This document shows positions 1 through 13,200 of a stretch of 64,000 nucleotides of DNA, one piece after another. Source of the stretch: Anaeramoeba flamelloides (lineage: Eukaryota > Metamonada > Anaeramoebidae); assembly GCA_027625915.1 (NCBI GenBank), contig JANTQA010000063.1, forward strand, positions 4,111,501 to 4,175,500, read 5' to 3'. Below the pieces are notes generated by a model. That model was not told the origin of the DNA, searched no databases, and saw only the letters and a program-made list of their open reading frames with translations. The position numbers and the translations under genes are program-made. The stretch's first letter is position 1. Each line of letters starts with the position of its first letter.

Positions 1-1163
1 TTAATAAATCAATTTTTTTTTTTTTGACACAGGATATTAAAAAAAAATATTTTATAATCTTTCGAATTTTTTTTTAAAATTGGTTTACTATTTGAAAAAA
101 TCGTTTTAATTTTTCAATTTTATCGATTTTTTGTTGAATTTTCAACTGATCAAAAACAAACCATGAAGTTGTAGATGTTTTTATTCAAAAGTTTAAAATA
201 GGAAATTCTCTAAAAAAGAAAAAAAAAAGTCGTTTCGTACAAAGCCCTTATTAATATATGATAGTACATTTTTTTGTAAATTGGATTTAGTTTGTTTTTG
301 ATGAATAATTTATATATTCAAGTACACTCATTTTCTTTTCGTAAGTGCAAAGAAAAAGAAAAAGGAAAAAGGAAAAATAATTTTATTTTAAGGAAAAATA
401 TAATAAATAATAGCCCAAGAAGTTGAAAAAACTGGAAAATCCATTTAGAACTCAAATTTTGTATCATCAAATATTGATATATTAACTCTAAATATTGAAA
501 AACAACTATAAAGTTAATTGAAACAAAATTATTTTTTAAAAATTATTTTAATAAATATTAGAGTTTTATCAGAAAATTTCAAAAATCTCCCCTTTATTCC
601 AAAAATTTATTTATAACGATAATCATTTTATTTACGATGATTTTTTTCTGAGAATTTCGCATAATGAAATTGATAAAAAAAATCAATTTTGTTCACTTTA
701 ATAAAAAATTATTTAATATGAACCTATTACTCATTTCAAATTTAGAAATGAGAAGAATCTAATTTAGATTTTTAAAAAAATCCCAAGAAAAATTATAGGC
801 AAATAACTCTCAAATAAAAGTTTTATGAACTATTTTAAATGATTTTTTTTTTTGAAATTATTTCTTATTCTTCGAACATTAATATCAATCATAAAGGAAT
901 TAAGTATAAATATAATATATTTTGAAAGAATATCTAAATATGGATTTTATAAAAAGTAGTTTTCAGCAACTAATTTTTTGGCAAAAATAATAATAATAAT
1001 CTCAAACAAAAAATGATGATATTAAGGGAAAAAATTAAATTTACCAAAAATCTCCCAAACTGTATTTCCATTTAGTAGAAAAAAAAAAAATTATAACAAT
1101 TATTTAGTGATTGGATGATTTCTAACCAAATAATTTTATATCAATAAATTTCTATTCTTACTT

Positions 1164-1197
<34 letters not shown>

Positions 1198-1216
1198 ACA
1201 TTTGTAAATAGAATAT
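1..1216. other. AT-rich non-coding stretch upstream of the Rap-GAP gene
   Basis: No coding region or named repeat is recognisable here. It ends in a (TA)n run at about 1167-1195 and then AATAG just before the first recognised Rap-GAP exon. A short open stretch at 301-340, starting ATG and ending at a perfect GTAAGT donor, would splice in frame to an acceptor just before 1212, but it resembles nothing known. Further 5' exons of the Rap-GAP gene may lie here or outside the window. Confidence 0.4.
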
Positions 1217-4200
1217 ATGTTAGTTGGTATTATTAACGAAATAAGTGGACATCATTTAGTTTTGGCACAGGAATTAGCAAATAAAAACGAAACAGAATTT
1301 CTTGTACTCATTATAAATGAAAATAAAAATCAATTATTAACAATTAAAAAAAAAGAATTAGATCTTAAATTTTATAGTTCCAATAAAACAGAAAAAGCTC
1401 TTAAAAAAATGTTTTTAAAATATGACAAAGAGGCAAAGGGGGAAGTGAAAATAGTTGATATGTAATATTTCTCTTTCTCATTTCCTTTTTTTATTACCTT
1501 TTCATTTTTCTTTTTTTTTGTTTTTCAATCTCAATTTTTTTTATCATCCTTTCTTTTTTTTTTTTTTTTTTTTTTTTTTTCTCTTTTCTTTTCTCTTTTC
1601 TCTTTCCTTTCCTTCCCCCTTCCCCCTTTTCCACATTCTTTTTTTTCACGTTTTTTTCCCTTCTTTCCTTTTTTTTATTACCTTTTCTTTTTTTTCACCT
1701 TCTTTTTTTTTTGTTTTTCTTTCTCAATTTTTTTTTCTTCTTCTTCTTTTTATTACCTTCTATATTCTTTACTTTCCTTTTATTTATTGTTATATTTCTT
1801 AATTACTCTTTATTCAATAATAAAACCATTTACAAACAAATTAAAATATTTTCTTAAATAATAATTAGGGATTATGAGGATGAAGAAAGTAGTATCCTTG
1901 AAATGGAAAATGCGACTGTTTGTTATTTTTTGTTAATTAAATTATATATAATTATTAAATTTTGATTCAAATTTCAATATTTTAATGCATTCATTTTATT
2001 TTTATTAAATAATAATAGATACATACAACATTTAAAGTTGGGGTACTCTGCATTAAAGAAGGGCAAAAGAAAGAAGAAGAATTTTTCCAAAATCGTAAAT
2101 ATATTACTTTTATTCTTTTTTTCTTTTGAAAAACAATATTAGCCATTATCATCAATTTTAGAATGTTAATAACAAATCGATAAATTAGCAATTAATTTAT
2201 ATTTTCAAGATAATTTAGATTATCGCTAATTTTTTGTGTTTTGCTGATAAACTGAAATACTAGTGAAAATATTAAAAACACTCATCAATATACAAATCCG
2301 TGACAATCAATAAAAAAGTTGTAAAAAATTGCAAAAAATTTTTACTTTTAATTTATTCTTCAAAAAATTGATTTAAAAAATCAATAAGCATTTAAAAATA
2401 TGTTGTAATCGGTACTTTATTATTTAGATTTTATTACAAAAAAAAAAAAAAAAGTAAATTTTAATTTTTTGGGTTGGCAATACATTTTCAGAAATAATTG
2501 TTAAATTCGTGAAAATTATTTTAATTAGTAATATTCAACAGAACTCCCAAGTAATCTTATTTTAACCTAAAAAAAATATTTTCATGAATTTCACATAATA
2601 TTTTTGTTAGTTTTAAAAATTTTGAAATTTTACATATTGTTTTGATAAATACTGACATAAGAAAATTTTTTTAACAAAACTTAAAACCAAAAAAAAAAAA
2701 AAAAAAAATTGAATTAATAATGAGAAAAATCAATGAATATTTGGTATAATAAAAAAAAATAAACAATGATCGTTAATTTAAATAATAAAAAAGCCCAAGA
2801 AAGGAATTTATTTTGAAAAGTAAAGTAAAATAAAATTTTTTAAAAAAAAACTTGATAATTAATAATTTTAATAAAAAAAAAAAAAAAAAAGACAGCCTTA
2901 ATTTAAAATTGAATAAATATATATAACATAATTTTATGATGAATTTAAATCCAGGGTATCTCTATAATATTATTATTTGCATTCCAATAATTTCTTAAAT
3001 AATTTATCAATTAATTTATTGAAGGGAAGGGAAACCAGAATCAAACATATTATCTCATGTTTGTTATACCCACAAAAAAAAGTGTTTTTAGTGATTTTTT
3101 ATCCTCCTTATAATTTTTTTAGTATTAAAAATCAAAGAAAAAAGTTTATTTCAGATAATTAATGTGAAAAATGTAAATAATGAAAACCAAAAAAAAATCA
3201 ATTAAAATTTTTTTTTATTATTGAAAAAGCAACACAAGTGGAAACATTCTTGAAAATTTTCAAAAAGGGTTTCTATCCAGATACAAATTATTTTTTGTGT
3301 AAAATTTTTGTACTTGTACGGGATTCAATCAGAATAGTACTTTTAAAAATATTGCCCAAAATCGAAAAAAAGTCGATTTTTTGATATTTTTTTCAGTGAA
3401 ATTTTCCAATGAAAAAAAAATTTTTTTTTATTTTTTTTGGGATTTATTTTTTTTTTTTTTTAATAAAATTATTAATTATCAAGTTTTTTTTTAAAAAATT
3501 TTATGTATCTTTTTTTTCAAAATAATATCTATTTTTTTGAGTTTTTTTAAAGCCATTTTATACCAATTCATTACAAAAAAACTTCAAAAAAATTTTTTTT
3601 TTATTTTATTTATTTTTTCAAAAATTGATTTTTTTCGAAAAAAATGATTTTTTGGATTACAATAAAAGTACACAGAATTTCTCAAAAATCAAATAAAAAA
3701 AATTTTTTTGACTTTTTTTAAGAAAGTAAACAAAATTGATTAATTTGATCCCAAAAATAAAAAATTTCATTTTTTTGAAAATCCAATTTTACAATGAAAA
3801 TTGTCATTTTTTCGCATTTTCGAAAATTTTATTCATTTTAATTTTTTTTCTTGAGGAGATTTACTATGGTGCGAGGCGCGCCAACAATACTCAAGTATTA
3901 TCAATGTTTTTTGGTAGGTCAAATTTTAAAAAAATGTTTTTTTTATCGTGCCCTAAATCGCTAGAAAAAAACTTGAAAAAAAAATCTACTTTTTTTGGGC
4001 AGCCGATATCTCTTTTTTTTCTTTTTTTTTTTTTTTTTTTTTCATTTTTTCTCTTTTTTTTTCTCAACAATAAAATATCAAATAACTCAAAAAATAAAAT
4101 ATAAAACGTTTAAAAATAATATCTATTCTTTTATTTCAAAACAAGTTATTATAATAAAAATTATAAGAATAAAATATAAACATATTAACAAAGTAAAAAA

Positions 4201-5298
4201 AAAAGAGAAAAAAATTCCAATATAATTAAAAAGGAAAATTAAATAGTCATATATCCCCAATGAGCCTCAAAAGACATCAAAACCAAGTTCTAATATTAGA
4301 TATAATCATTTTCTAATTGTTTTTATCAAAATTTGTACTGCTTTTCGCTTATTATAAGAAAAAAATAAACAAGATTTTAAAAGTTAAAAAAATGAAAAAT
4401 CTAGAAATTTTAAAAGTAAAAGGGGATTTAGAAGTAAAGATGAGTTTAAATAAATAAGTTGTTTGTTTTAAGAAAATTAGTTACTTTATGTTTGTTCTGA
4501 TAATGAGTACCATTGGAAGTTTTTGTAGAAGAATATGCATTTTTTTGGAAATTTAACCTTTCAAAATATCAATGTACAAAACTTTTTTTCGAAAATCAAG
4601 ATAAACACCACCGCTTTTAGGAAAAAAAAAATTTTCGTGATCTAGCTTGTGGATCTTTCAAATTTTTTTTTTTTTTTTTCTCATTTTGTTGTGTTTGTTA
4701 TTTTTTTGTTTTGTTTTTTTGTTTGTTTTGTTGGTTTTTTTTTGTGTGTAGTTTTCTTTCTTATTTTGAAAGTAGAAAAAAAAAATTTTTTTTTTTGAGA
4801 GGTTAGGTTAGTGAGAAGAGTCGTCACATCGATGGAAAGAGAATTAAGTGCTTTTTTTGTTTGTTGTTGTTTATTTTTTTCAAGAAGTAAACAAAAAAAA
4901 GTAACAAAAACCAATCATCAAATAAAAAGAAATTCATATAAAGTGAACATCATCAATCAAAATAAATGTACAAATATCAAATACGTAGTGTTATACGCCT
5001 CATGCTAACTCATCACCCAATCCACAATTCACAAATAATTACTTTTTCTTCTTGATTTTTTTACTGTTTTGTTTATTTATTAAAAAGACTTAAAAAAAAG
5101 AAAAAAATTAAAAGTATGAATAAAAAAAAATGAAAAGTCAATCATTTGAGTTAAAAATGAAAGTAATTCACTAAATTGTGCAATTTTTTTTGTTACTTAG
5201 TATCAAATTTCAAATAGAATTTCGAAAAATTGAATTATTTTAAAAATAAAGGATCTTTTGTAAACTCAATATTTCAAGATATTTTGAGGGATTTTGTA

Positions 5299-5330
<32 letters not shown>

Positions 5331-7978
5331 GAATCTTATTTTCTTTTATTAATGCCAATCTTATTATTTGAGTTTTATAAATACTAATTTATAATTTAAC
5401 TTAATTTTTTAATCTTGAATTTTAAATAAAATTTGATAAAAAATATTTTGTAAAAAAAGATTTTGAGTTTTCAATTATTTTAGCAAGTTTTTTTTTTGAA
5501 ATTTTGAAATTTTTATTACACAAATAGAAAAAAACTCAACTCAATTTTTTTTTAAAATATCAAACCTTTTTTTATTGTCATGTGTTAGTTTTTTTTGAAT
5601 AAAAAAAAAAAGACAATATAATTTTATTTTTTGCTATTTTATTCGATCTTCTAATATTATAATGATATTACCACTCATAGCGAAAAAGAGTGAGAAAAAT
5701 GAAAATTTAAATATCAAAAAAAAAAAATTATTATTGTTGATTGTATGTTTGAAAATTATTTTTCTAAAATTATAATGAGAAAAAAAATTATTTTCTAATT
5801 ATTTTGTGCAATTTTGAAAATTTCGATTTTTGGTGATTAGTAAAAAAATATCAAAAATTTTAAAAAAAATTTAAACTCATTTTTTTCACTAAATATTGAT
5901 AAAAATATAATCTACATCTTAAAGTACCTTACTACTGATAACTTTTTTTTTCTTCAACAAATGTATTTTTTTCTGAAAAAATTGAAAAAAAAAAAAAAAA
6001 AAAATTCAAAATTTAACAAAGTTATTTTTTTCAGGTTTTTTTTTAAATTAGGTTTTAACTCCTTAAATATAGTAGCTATGTGTTTTTAAACTTTCAAACA
6101 CATGTTTAAATTGTTTCATTTCTTCATTTTTATTTCTTAAATTTGTAGTAACACCCTGGAAATTTTTTTTCAAATTTTTTGTTTCCACTTGTGAAGCTCA
6201 ATAAAAAATTAATCAGAAAAAAAACAAAGCCAAACATTATATATTGATTGAAGGTAAAGACAAAGGAAAAACGATTAAATATTATTGTAGTAAAATTTAA
6301 TTACACTCAAAATTCAGTGTATTGTTATTATTGCTATTGCTATTTCTATTATTATGATTATGGTTATTAACCCTTAGTGAGTGATGGGCTGTTTAATAAA
6401 AAGATTCATATCCTTTTTTTTAATTTTTTTTTTATTAAATTTGGTTTAGATCTTAATTTTTCTTTTCAAGTTACTTGTATCAATACCAAGTTACACAATA
6501 ATACTAGTAAGTAACTTATCTGATCTTCTTTCAAAGTTACCCTTTACCCTTTATATAATAATTTATCAAAAAGAAAACTTGAAAAGAGATTATAACTAAA
6601 GTTTGATTCAGGGAAAAAATGTAAAAAGATAAAAACTATCAATATAATAATCTTTAACAGAAAATAAATTGAAATGATTAAAAATCTGATTTTCAATGAA
6701 TTTCAAAATATTTAATTTGTCTAAAAATAAAATAACTTTTCTTTAAAAATAATCCAAAAAATTTAATTTTTTTTTTATTCATTAATTTATGAATAATTTC
6801 TTAAAAATAAATAACTAATGCTAATTGATTTTTTTTAATATAAATAAATATAAATTTAAATATTAATATATATATATATATATATATATATAGGTTTTGA
6901 AAGTTATGATTTTAAACAATTCCTCAAAATACTTGGTGAAAAAATTAGGTTAAAAGGATTTAAAAAATATGGTGGTAGATTAGATACTAAAGGTAAATTT
7001 GTGACTTTTAAAAATTTTTTTGATTTAAAATAAAAATTATTCAATAACAAAACAATTTGAATTTTTTTGATATAAAAAAAACTAATTCTAAATAGAGGAT
7101 GCTGATGGTACACATGCAATTTATTCACAATACAAAAACAACCAAATTATGTATCATGTTCTTACTTGGCTTCCATTTGATAAAATTGATGATCAACAAG
7201 TAAATATATATATATTTTTTTCTTTATAATATTTGAGGTTTACAATAACAAAAGGCAAAAAATATTGTCTTTAACATTATTTTCTGAGAAAATATTGCTT
7301 TTACCAATATCTTTTATATTTTTACCATTTTATTTTATTAAAATTCTTTCCACATTTAATTTTTGTTTTTAATTTCTTTCATTTGTATTTATCTATATTT
7401 ATTTTAATTACATTTTTAAAGGTATGTAGAAAAAGGCATATTGGAAATGATAATGTTGTTATTGTATTTATTGAAGGAAATGTTAAATTTTTACCAAAAT
7501 CAATCACCTCCCAGCAAAATCGTAAATCCCTTTTCACCATTTTTTTATATATGTTTTGATTAATCTCAAAAAATTTAAATATTTCCTTCTTTCCATTTTT
7601 GTTTCCTTATTTCTATTTTTATTTCTTTCTTTCCATTTTTATTTCCTTCTTTCCATTTTTATTTCCTTATTTTGTTATTAATTGATTCATTAATTTTTAA
7701 TAGATGTTGTCATTGCAGTTCGTGCTGAACACCCACCACTTGAACCTGATAAAACACTTTATCGAGTAGAAGTTGCAAGAAAAAACACAGTCGAGGATTT
7801 TAAACCCTATCTCCCAAACCCCCCGATATTTAGAGAGGAAGAATTAAGAGACTTTCTATTATCAAAAATTGTTTCAGGTGATAGAACTATACAGCGTTCA
7901 GGTATATTCCAAAGAAGAATGATGAACTTTAGAAAAGAACAAATTCTTGACATTTTCGAGTCATATGAAGAAAAATAA
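1217..7978 (+). CDS. Rap-GAP domain protein (GTPase-activating protein for a Rap-type small GTPase), 7 exons
   Basis: Predicted to accelerate GTP hydrolysis on a Rap- or Rheb-like GTPase. Exons seen: 1217-1461, 1869-1917, 2019-2094, 6894-6992, 7096-7199, 7422-7521 and 7704-7978, all with GT..AG introns and compatible phases, giving 315 residues. The spliced product is almost wholly Rap_GAP domain. FKVGVLCIKEGQ and EEEFF lie in exon 3, KKYGGRLDTK in exon 4, DGTHAIYSQY and MYHVLTWLPF in exon 5, and KRHIGNDNVVIVF in exon 6. The Asn of HIGND (about residue 200) is the known catalytic 'asparagine thumb' of Rap1GAP and is intact. The final exon matches the C-terminal part of the domain, with FREEELRDFLLSKI. 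Intron 3 is 4.8 kb, but the alignment crosses it without a gap. The start at 1217 is provisional: the N-terminal strands of the domain are only partly covered, so an upstream exon is likely. No other domain is visible. Confidence 0.88.
2095..6893 (+). other. Giant intron 3 of the Rap-GAP gene
   Basis: The donor is GTAAATAT after exon 3 and the acceptor follows a (TA)n run at about 6868-6891. The 4799 bp contain homopolymer A and T tracts, a rare GC patch with a GGCGCGCC site near 3875-3890, a weak inverted repeat around 6437-6605 (TTTTCAAGTT against AACTTGAAAA), and a somewhat richer patch at 4795-5010. No exon, RNA gene or full mobile element could be supported inside it. Confidence 0.8.
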
Positions 7979-10241
7979 ACAACCAAAAAATTTCTATTCT
8001 CTTATTATTTCTTTTTTTTTTTTTTTACCCAAGATTTTTTATTTGTTTATTAAACTTTGATTTCTAAATTTTTTTTTTTAATTCTAGCTATGGTTAAAAT
8101 TTGAAAAAAATTTTTAAAAGTTTTTTTTTTCTATTTTCATACAATACCAGAAAAAAAAATCTTTTCAGAATGATTTTTTAAATCGATTCTTCGATACATG
8201 AAACTTTTATAATAACATTTTTAAAATTGTTTTTTTTATTATTATTATTTTTTTTGAAAATTTATTTGCGATTGTGAATTGAAATCCTCAATATTGTGTG
8301 ATTTTTTTTTTAAATTATATTACATACAATAGATAAATTTTGGATTAGAAATATTTGATTTAATATAAAACATTTTCCAGTCAAAGGGGCTCAGTTGTCA
8401 TGGGTGAATTACATGTGTTTAAAGGGTTTGCATAGATATTAGAAGAAAAATTTTATTTTGGAAATTTTCAAAATCAGAAATCATTTTTGCACATTTTTGA
8501 TTTTTTTTTTCGATTTTTTTTTTGATGTGTAATTGTTTTGCAAAAAATTTTTCTATTATAAGATCAATAGTCACTTGAGAAAAACGTGTTATTCTAAGGT
8601 TATTGAAACTGTGGAAATTATTCTTGAGAAATAATATTGATTTCTATTGGAATTTTATTCAATCTTTGATCTTGATATTTGAATAATAAATGTGAAAATT
8701 TTTCACTTCATTTTCATTCCCTTTTTCAAAGAGAGACCAAAAATCCCAACCTACTTCGTTTGGGAACTTGATTTCTAAAAAAACAATACTTGAAAATGAA
8801 GTGAAAATTGTTTCCTATTTATTCTTCAAATACAAGAAGGAGATCAAAACGAAAATTTTTGTTTTTCTCAATGGAGAACCTAAGAATATGAGTTTTTTCA
8901 ATTTTGAGGTAAATTCTATTGATTAATTAGTTTTCTTTCAGACATATATCAACAATTTTTTGATGTGTATTATTTTACTTATTTCTTATTTGTTCTTCAA
9001 AGTTCAATTATATAAAATAATTATTATTTGAAAAAAATGTTAGCACCCTTTGACTGAAACAGAGTCCAAAATGATTTCAAAAGTACTATTTGTTTCTGAT
9101 TAATATTTTTTTGAAATCTAGCTTATAACGTAATCCAATTATCCACTGGGATAAAATTTTTTAAAATAAAAAAACTCTCAACTTTTGAATATTGAAAATA
9201 TTTCTTAAAATTACTGTGAACTTTTTTATTTTTTTTTGAAAAAATTAGGGTTGAGAAAATCTTGGAATCAAAGAATAAGTTAATATATTAAATCAGAATT
9301 TTTTTACAGAGAGTTTATCTTTTTTTAAATAACTTTTTTTTTTAATTTTATCATTTAAAAATAAATAAAAAAAAACATTTGAAGACCAGATTAGTCCCTT
9401 TTCTGAAAATAAAATTCCTGTAATTTAGAATTTGTTTTAGTAAATGGGATTTAATAAGATATTGTATATAAAAATATACATAATTTCTAGTTTGAATTCA
9501 ATCATTTTGGCAAAAAATATTTTCAAGAAAAAGGTAACTGGAAACTTTATTTATTTTTATTTTTTCATTTTGTTTTTTTCAATGTTTTTAATGGGAGGTA
9601 TTTGTTCAGTTTTCCATTTTTATTGTTTTTTTGGTTCGTAGGGACATATAATTAAATCATACATAAAAAAAAAAATTAACTTCTTTAAAATTTGTAAAAA
9701 AGCAAAAATTTTAACCTTTTTTCCTCTCTAAATAGGGAAATTATTTAAAAACGTTTATTTTCATTTTCAAGTGCTTTAGGTATTGCAAATTTTGAAGGTT
9801 AAACGAAAAACATATTTTCTAATTTTAGTAATTATAAAAAACTCTTCAAAAATTTCCATTAATTTTAAGCACAGAACCTTGATATTAAACCGAAAAAAGT
9901 AAACTTACTTCTTGGGCTTCACTTTAAACATAATTACATCCTACCTAAAAATTATAATTAGAATTAAAAAAAAAACCTAATTGGGAATAAGTGCAATTTA
10001 AAATTCCTTTTTACATAACAACAAAAAAATAAAATAAAAAATTCCTTTTTTTTTAAATTTATTATTTGGATTGAAAGATCATTATTAATTTATTGAATAT
10101 TGTTTATATTTTTTTTTTAAAAAAATATTAAGAAGAACATAATTTTTTTAATATTTATAAAGAAATAAGTCAAATAATTAAATAAAGAAATTATTTATTT
10201 TGATTATTTCAAAAAGTATATTATTTAATTATCAAAGGATT
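7979..10241. other. Intergenic stretch between Rap-GAP and calcineurin B genes
   Basis: The two genes are convergent here. The stretch holds one inverted-repeat element (8375-9060, listed separately) and otherwise A/T tracts. Short open frames such as one at 9444-9641 have the biased low-complexity composition of non-coding DNA in this genome. Confidence 0.6.
8375..9060. mobile_element. Non-autonomous inverted-repeat element, CAGTCAAAG-type ends
   Basis: The left end reads CCAGTCAAAGGGGCTCAG and the right end, reverse-complemented, begins GTTTCAGTCAAAGGG. The 686-bp interior has no open frame. A second copy of the same interior, including GTTTAAAGGGTTTG near the left end and TTACTTATTTCTTAT near the right, occupies about 55057-56130, where another element has landed inside it. 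Class is not certain; the short terminal repeats and lack of coding capacity suggest a MITE-like DNA element. Confidence 0.6.
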
Positions 10242-13200
10242 TTAGATTTCTAATTCATGAAGCAAGAGTTCATCTAATTTAAAATCTTTTGTTAAATTTA
10301 TAAATTCATCATAACTTAATTTTCCATCTTCATCTTTATCAAATTTTGCTATTGTTTTATCAACAATTTGTTGCAATTGAATATCTTTTAAATTTTCACC
10401 AACCATTGATTTCAGCACTAAAAATAAATCACCATTTGAGATAAAACCATCGCCATTTAAATCATAAATTTTAAAAACAACTATTAAATTATTAAATCAA
10501 ATCAAAAAATAAAAAAATAAAAAAATAAATTGATATTAATCATTTACAAAATTTGAGAATTATGAGTTTTCAATTTAGACTTTCAAAAAATTATGGCAAT
10601 AATGTATCTGTTTAAATTATTTTTTTTTTATAATACATAGATATTTATACATAAACTGAACTACAACAACAACAAAAAAAAAAAAAAAAATTGTTTAAAT
10701 GGATAGATGATTATTTGATTTGAAAATTTTTGAAATAAAATTCCTGGATTAATTAATTAATCAGATAATTAGAAAATAATCAAACAATAAAAAGATATTT
10801 ATTCAAGAAATTAGTCAATATTATAAACTAAATCCTGAAAAATTCTTATTCAAAAAAAAAAAAAAAAAAAATCTAGACTGAAAATTTAGAAACGCTTATT
10901 GTAAAAGGAGTTTTGTTTCATGTAAAAAGTTATTTTCCTTCTTTTTAAATGGATTTGAAATTCAAAAATAATGATTGTAATGTCATCTTTTTAAAAATTA
11001 ACGCACGAAGAACTTATCAGGAACGATGTCAAAATGATCACAAACATTTCACTTACAATTTCAAAGATATCACCCACATTACCTCAGTTACATGGTGTAA
11101 TGTACAAACCATCTCGGGCTTGCACTACCTATTACTTCATTACATCTTGCTTTAGTAAAATATTTTTCAATTGATTCAGTGAAATAATATAGGTTCTGTA
11201 ATTTTGAATATTTCATTGAAAGTTTTATAATTTTTCACCTTGATCATAAAAAAGCAATAAAAATCTTATTGGAGCAATTTAAAAAAAAAAAGTTTAAATT
11301 TGAAATAAAAAGCTTTGTAAAATGAATATTAAATAGTTCTTTTATTCATATTGAATTTTTTTATTAACGCTTTTTACTACTGGTCTTATTTCAAACAACT
11401 GTTTTTATTATTATCTTAGGCACACTCGAAATTTCTTCAACAAATAGTTGATATTAACTTGAGTATTAATTTAATAAAGGTATTTGAATTTATTGGTTTG
11501 TGAATTTTTCATTGTGTTATTATTCTTATTATTCTTCTTTTATCATTTTTTTTTTTTTTTGAATACACTCATGATTTTAAGCATTGATGGAATTTTTAAT
11601 TTCTATTTTCTCGTTGTTCAATTCAATTTTTATAAACTTTAGTGATGTAAACTTGATCAAATCAATGCTATTTATTTTTGTTTATCCGAATTCAAATTAT
11701 AAGAAAGATTCCAAGATATATCAAATTTTATTCAAACGGTTTATATAATTTGATTTAAAAAACAAAACAAAAAAAAAAATGCTTTTATATAAATAAATTA
11801 ATACCAGCAAATAAAAAATGAAAAAGCTAATTTTTAGAAATTAAAAGAACACTCACATATATAATAAGTTTTTATATAATTTAGAATTAAAATTTCGATA
11901 TCTTTAACTTTTAATTGTAAAAGCGATTACTTTTCTGAGAATTAAATCATTTTACTTTTGTTATCTTAAATTTTTTTTAAAAACCTACTAGAGCTATTTT
12001 CAAAAAGTGTGACAAAAAATTTGAAAAACTTCAATAGACCTATTTCCAGGAATTTATTAAATTTTTTTTTTTGTTCTCTCTTTTGGATAATGAATTTCAT
12101 AAATCTATAGAAAATTACAAGATTATTTTTGGAAAAAACACGATCATATTTATTCTAAATTTATTAGGATTACAAACAGAAAAGGAAAAAAATATATCAG
12201 TTAGAGCCAAAATAAAAAATATGGTGTATATGTTTTTAAAAAAAACGAGTATTAAAGTTTTCACAGATGTGATTAAAATTGCTTAGTAGATTGGTCAAAT
12301 AGTTTGAGCAATCCTTTTGAAAACTTATAGTACTCGCTTTTTTAATACGGCTGTTATAAAATGTAATTGTTTTTTTCTTTTTATTTTTAAATTCAATCCG
12401 CTGTTTCGAGGATAGTGTTTTACAGAATTGTTATATTGGAAATATATATGAATTTAATTTTTAATTTATATGTCTTTCACTACAATTTCGGTATTTTTTA
12501 TTTTTCAAATTTTCAACTAAAAACATGGTAAATAATTATAGTTCTTATTTGAATATTAAAAAATGGTTGAGAATTGTTGAGCAATAAACTAATAAAGAAA
12601 AAAAAAATACCTAATATAATAAAATGAAAAGATTTTATTTTTGATCTAAAGCATAAATAAAAACATATTAATTTGGAATTAGATTAAGAGTTACTTTGTT
12701 GAAGTTTGAATTTAAAAAGGTTAAAAAAGTTTAGATACTCTGGTTTTTTTTTGACCATAAGAGATTTATCTAAAATATATTTGGATTGGCAAAAGAAATT
12801 ATATTGAGATAATATGATTTTAAGAAACATAAGAAGGTAAAAATGTTTTTTTTTAAATATTTTTTTTGAAAACTATCTTGAAAATTCCGAATTCTAAAGG
12901 ATAAAAATGTGATTTGGTTGGGAATGGAGCTGGAAAACAGTTTTTAATTGCTTTTTTTTTTGAAATAAAATTTCTTTAAATCAATAAATAAATCTTCTTT
13001 TTCTTTTTTTTTTTTTTCATTAAAGGGTGAATACTAAAAGTTCACCTGTTTATCATTAGGTTTTTTTTAATTTTAGAAATAAAAAAGAAAATTTCATAAA
13101 TTTTCTGTTTATTTCTTAAATTAAAAAAAAAAACACAGCTAGCTTTTCTTGAGTTTTCTAGAATTGAAAAGAATAGAGAAAAATCATTGATTTTACTTCA

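Noticed and set aside
301-340. Possible first exon of the Rap-GAP gene ending at a perfect GTAAGT
   Set aside because: The frame would join, but the short peptide resembles no Rap-GAP and chance ATG-plus-donor pairs are common in this composition.
1455-1802. 115-residue Phe/Leu/Ser-rich frame on the plus strand
   Set aside because: It is a translated poly-T/pyrimidine tract inside Rap-GAP intron 1; no protein-like composition.
3736-4225. Frames of 76 and 122 residues in Rap-GAP intron 3
   Set aside because: Homopolymer-driven Phe-rich sequence in deep intron.
4681-5008. Facing frames and a richer patch in Rap-GAP intron 3
   Set aside because: No recognisable protein, mostly Lys/Thr/Gln low complexity; splice sites are not convincing.
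12071-12286. 71-residue frame in calcineurin B intron 2
   Set aside because: AT-biased amino acids, no relative recognised, no splice context; probably a repeat fragment.
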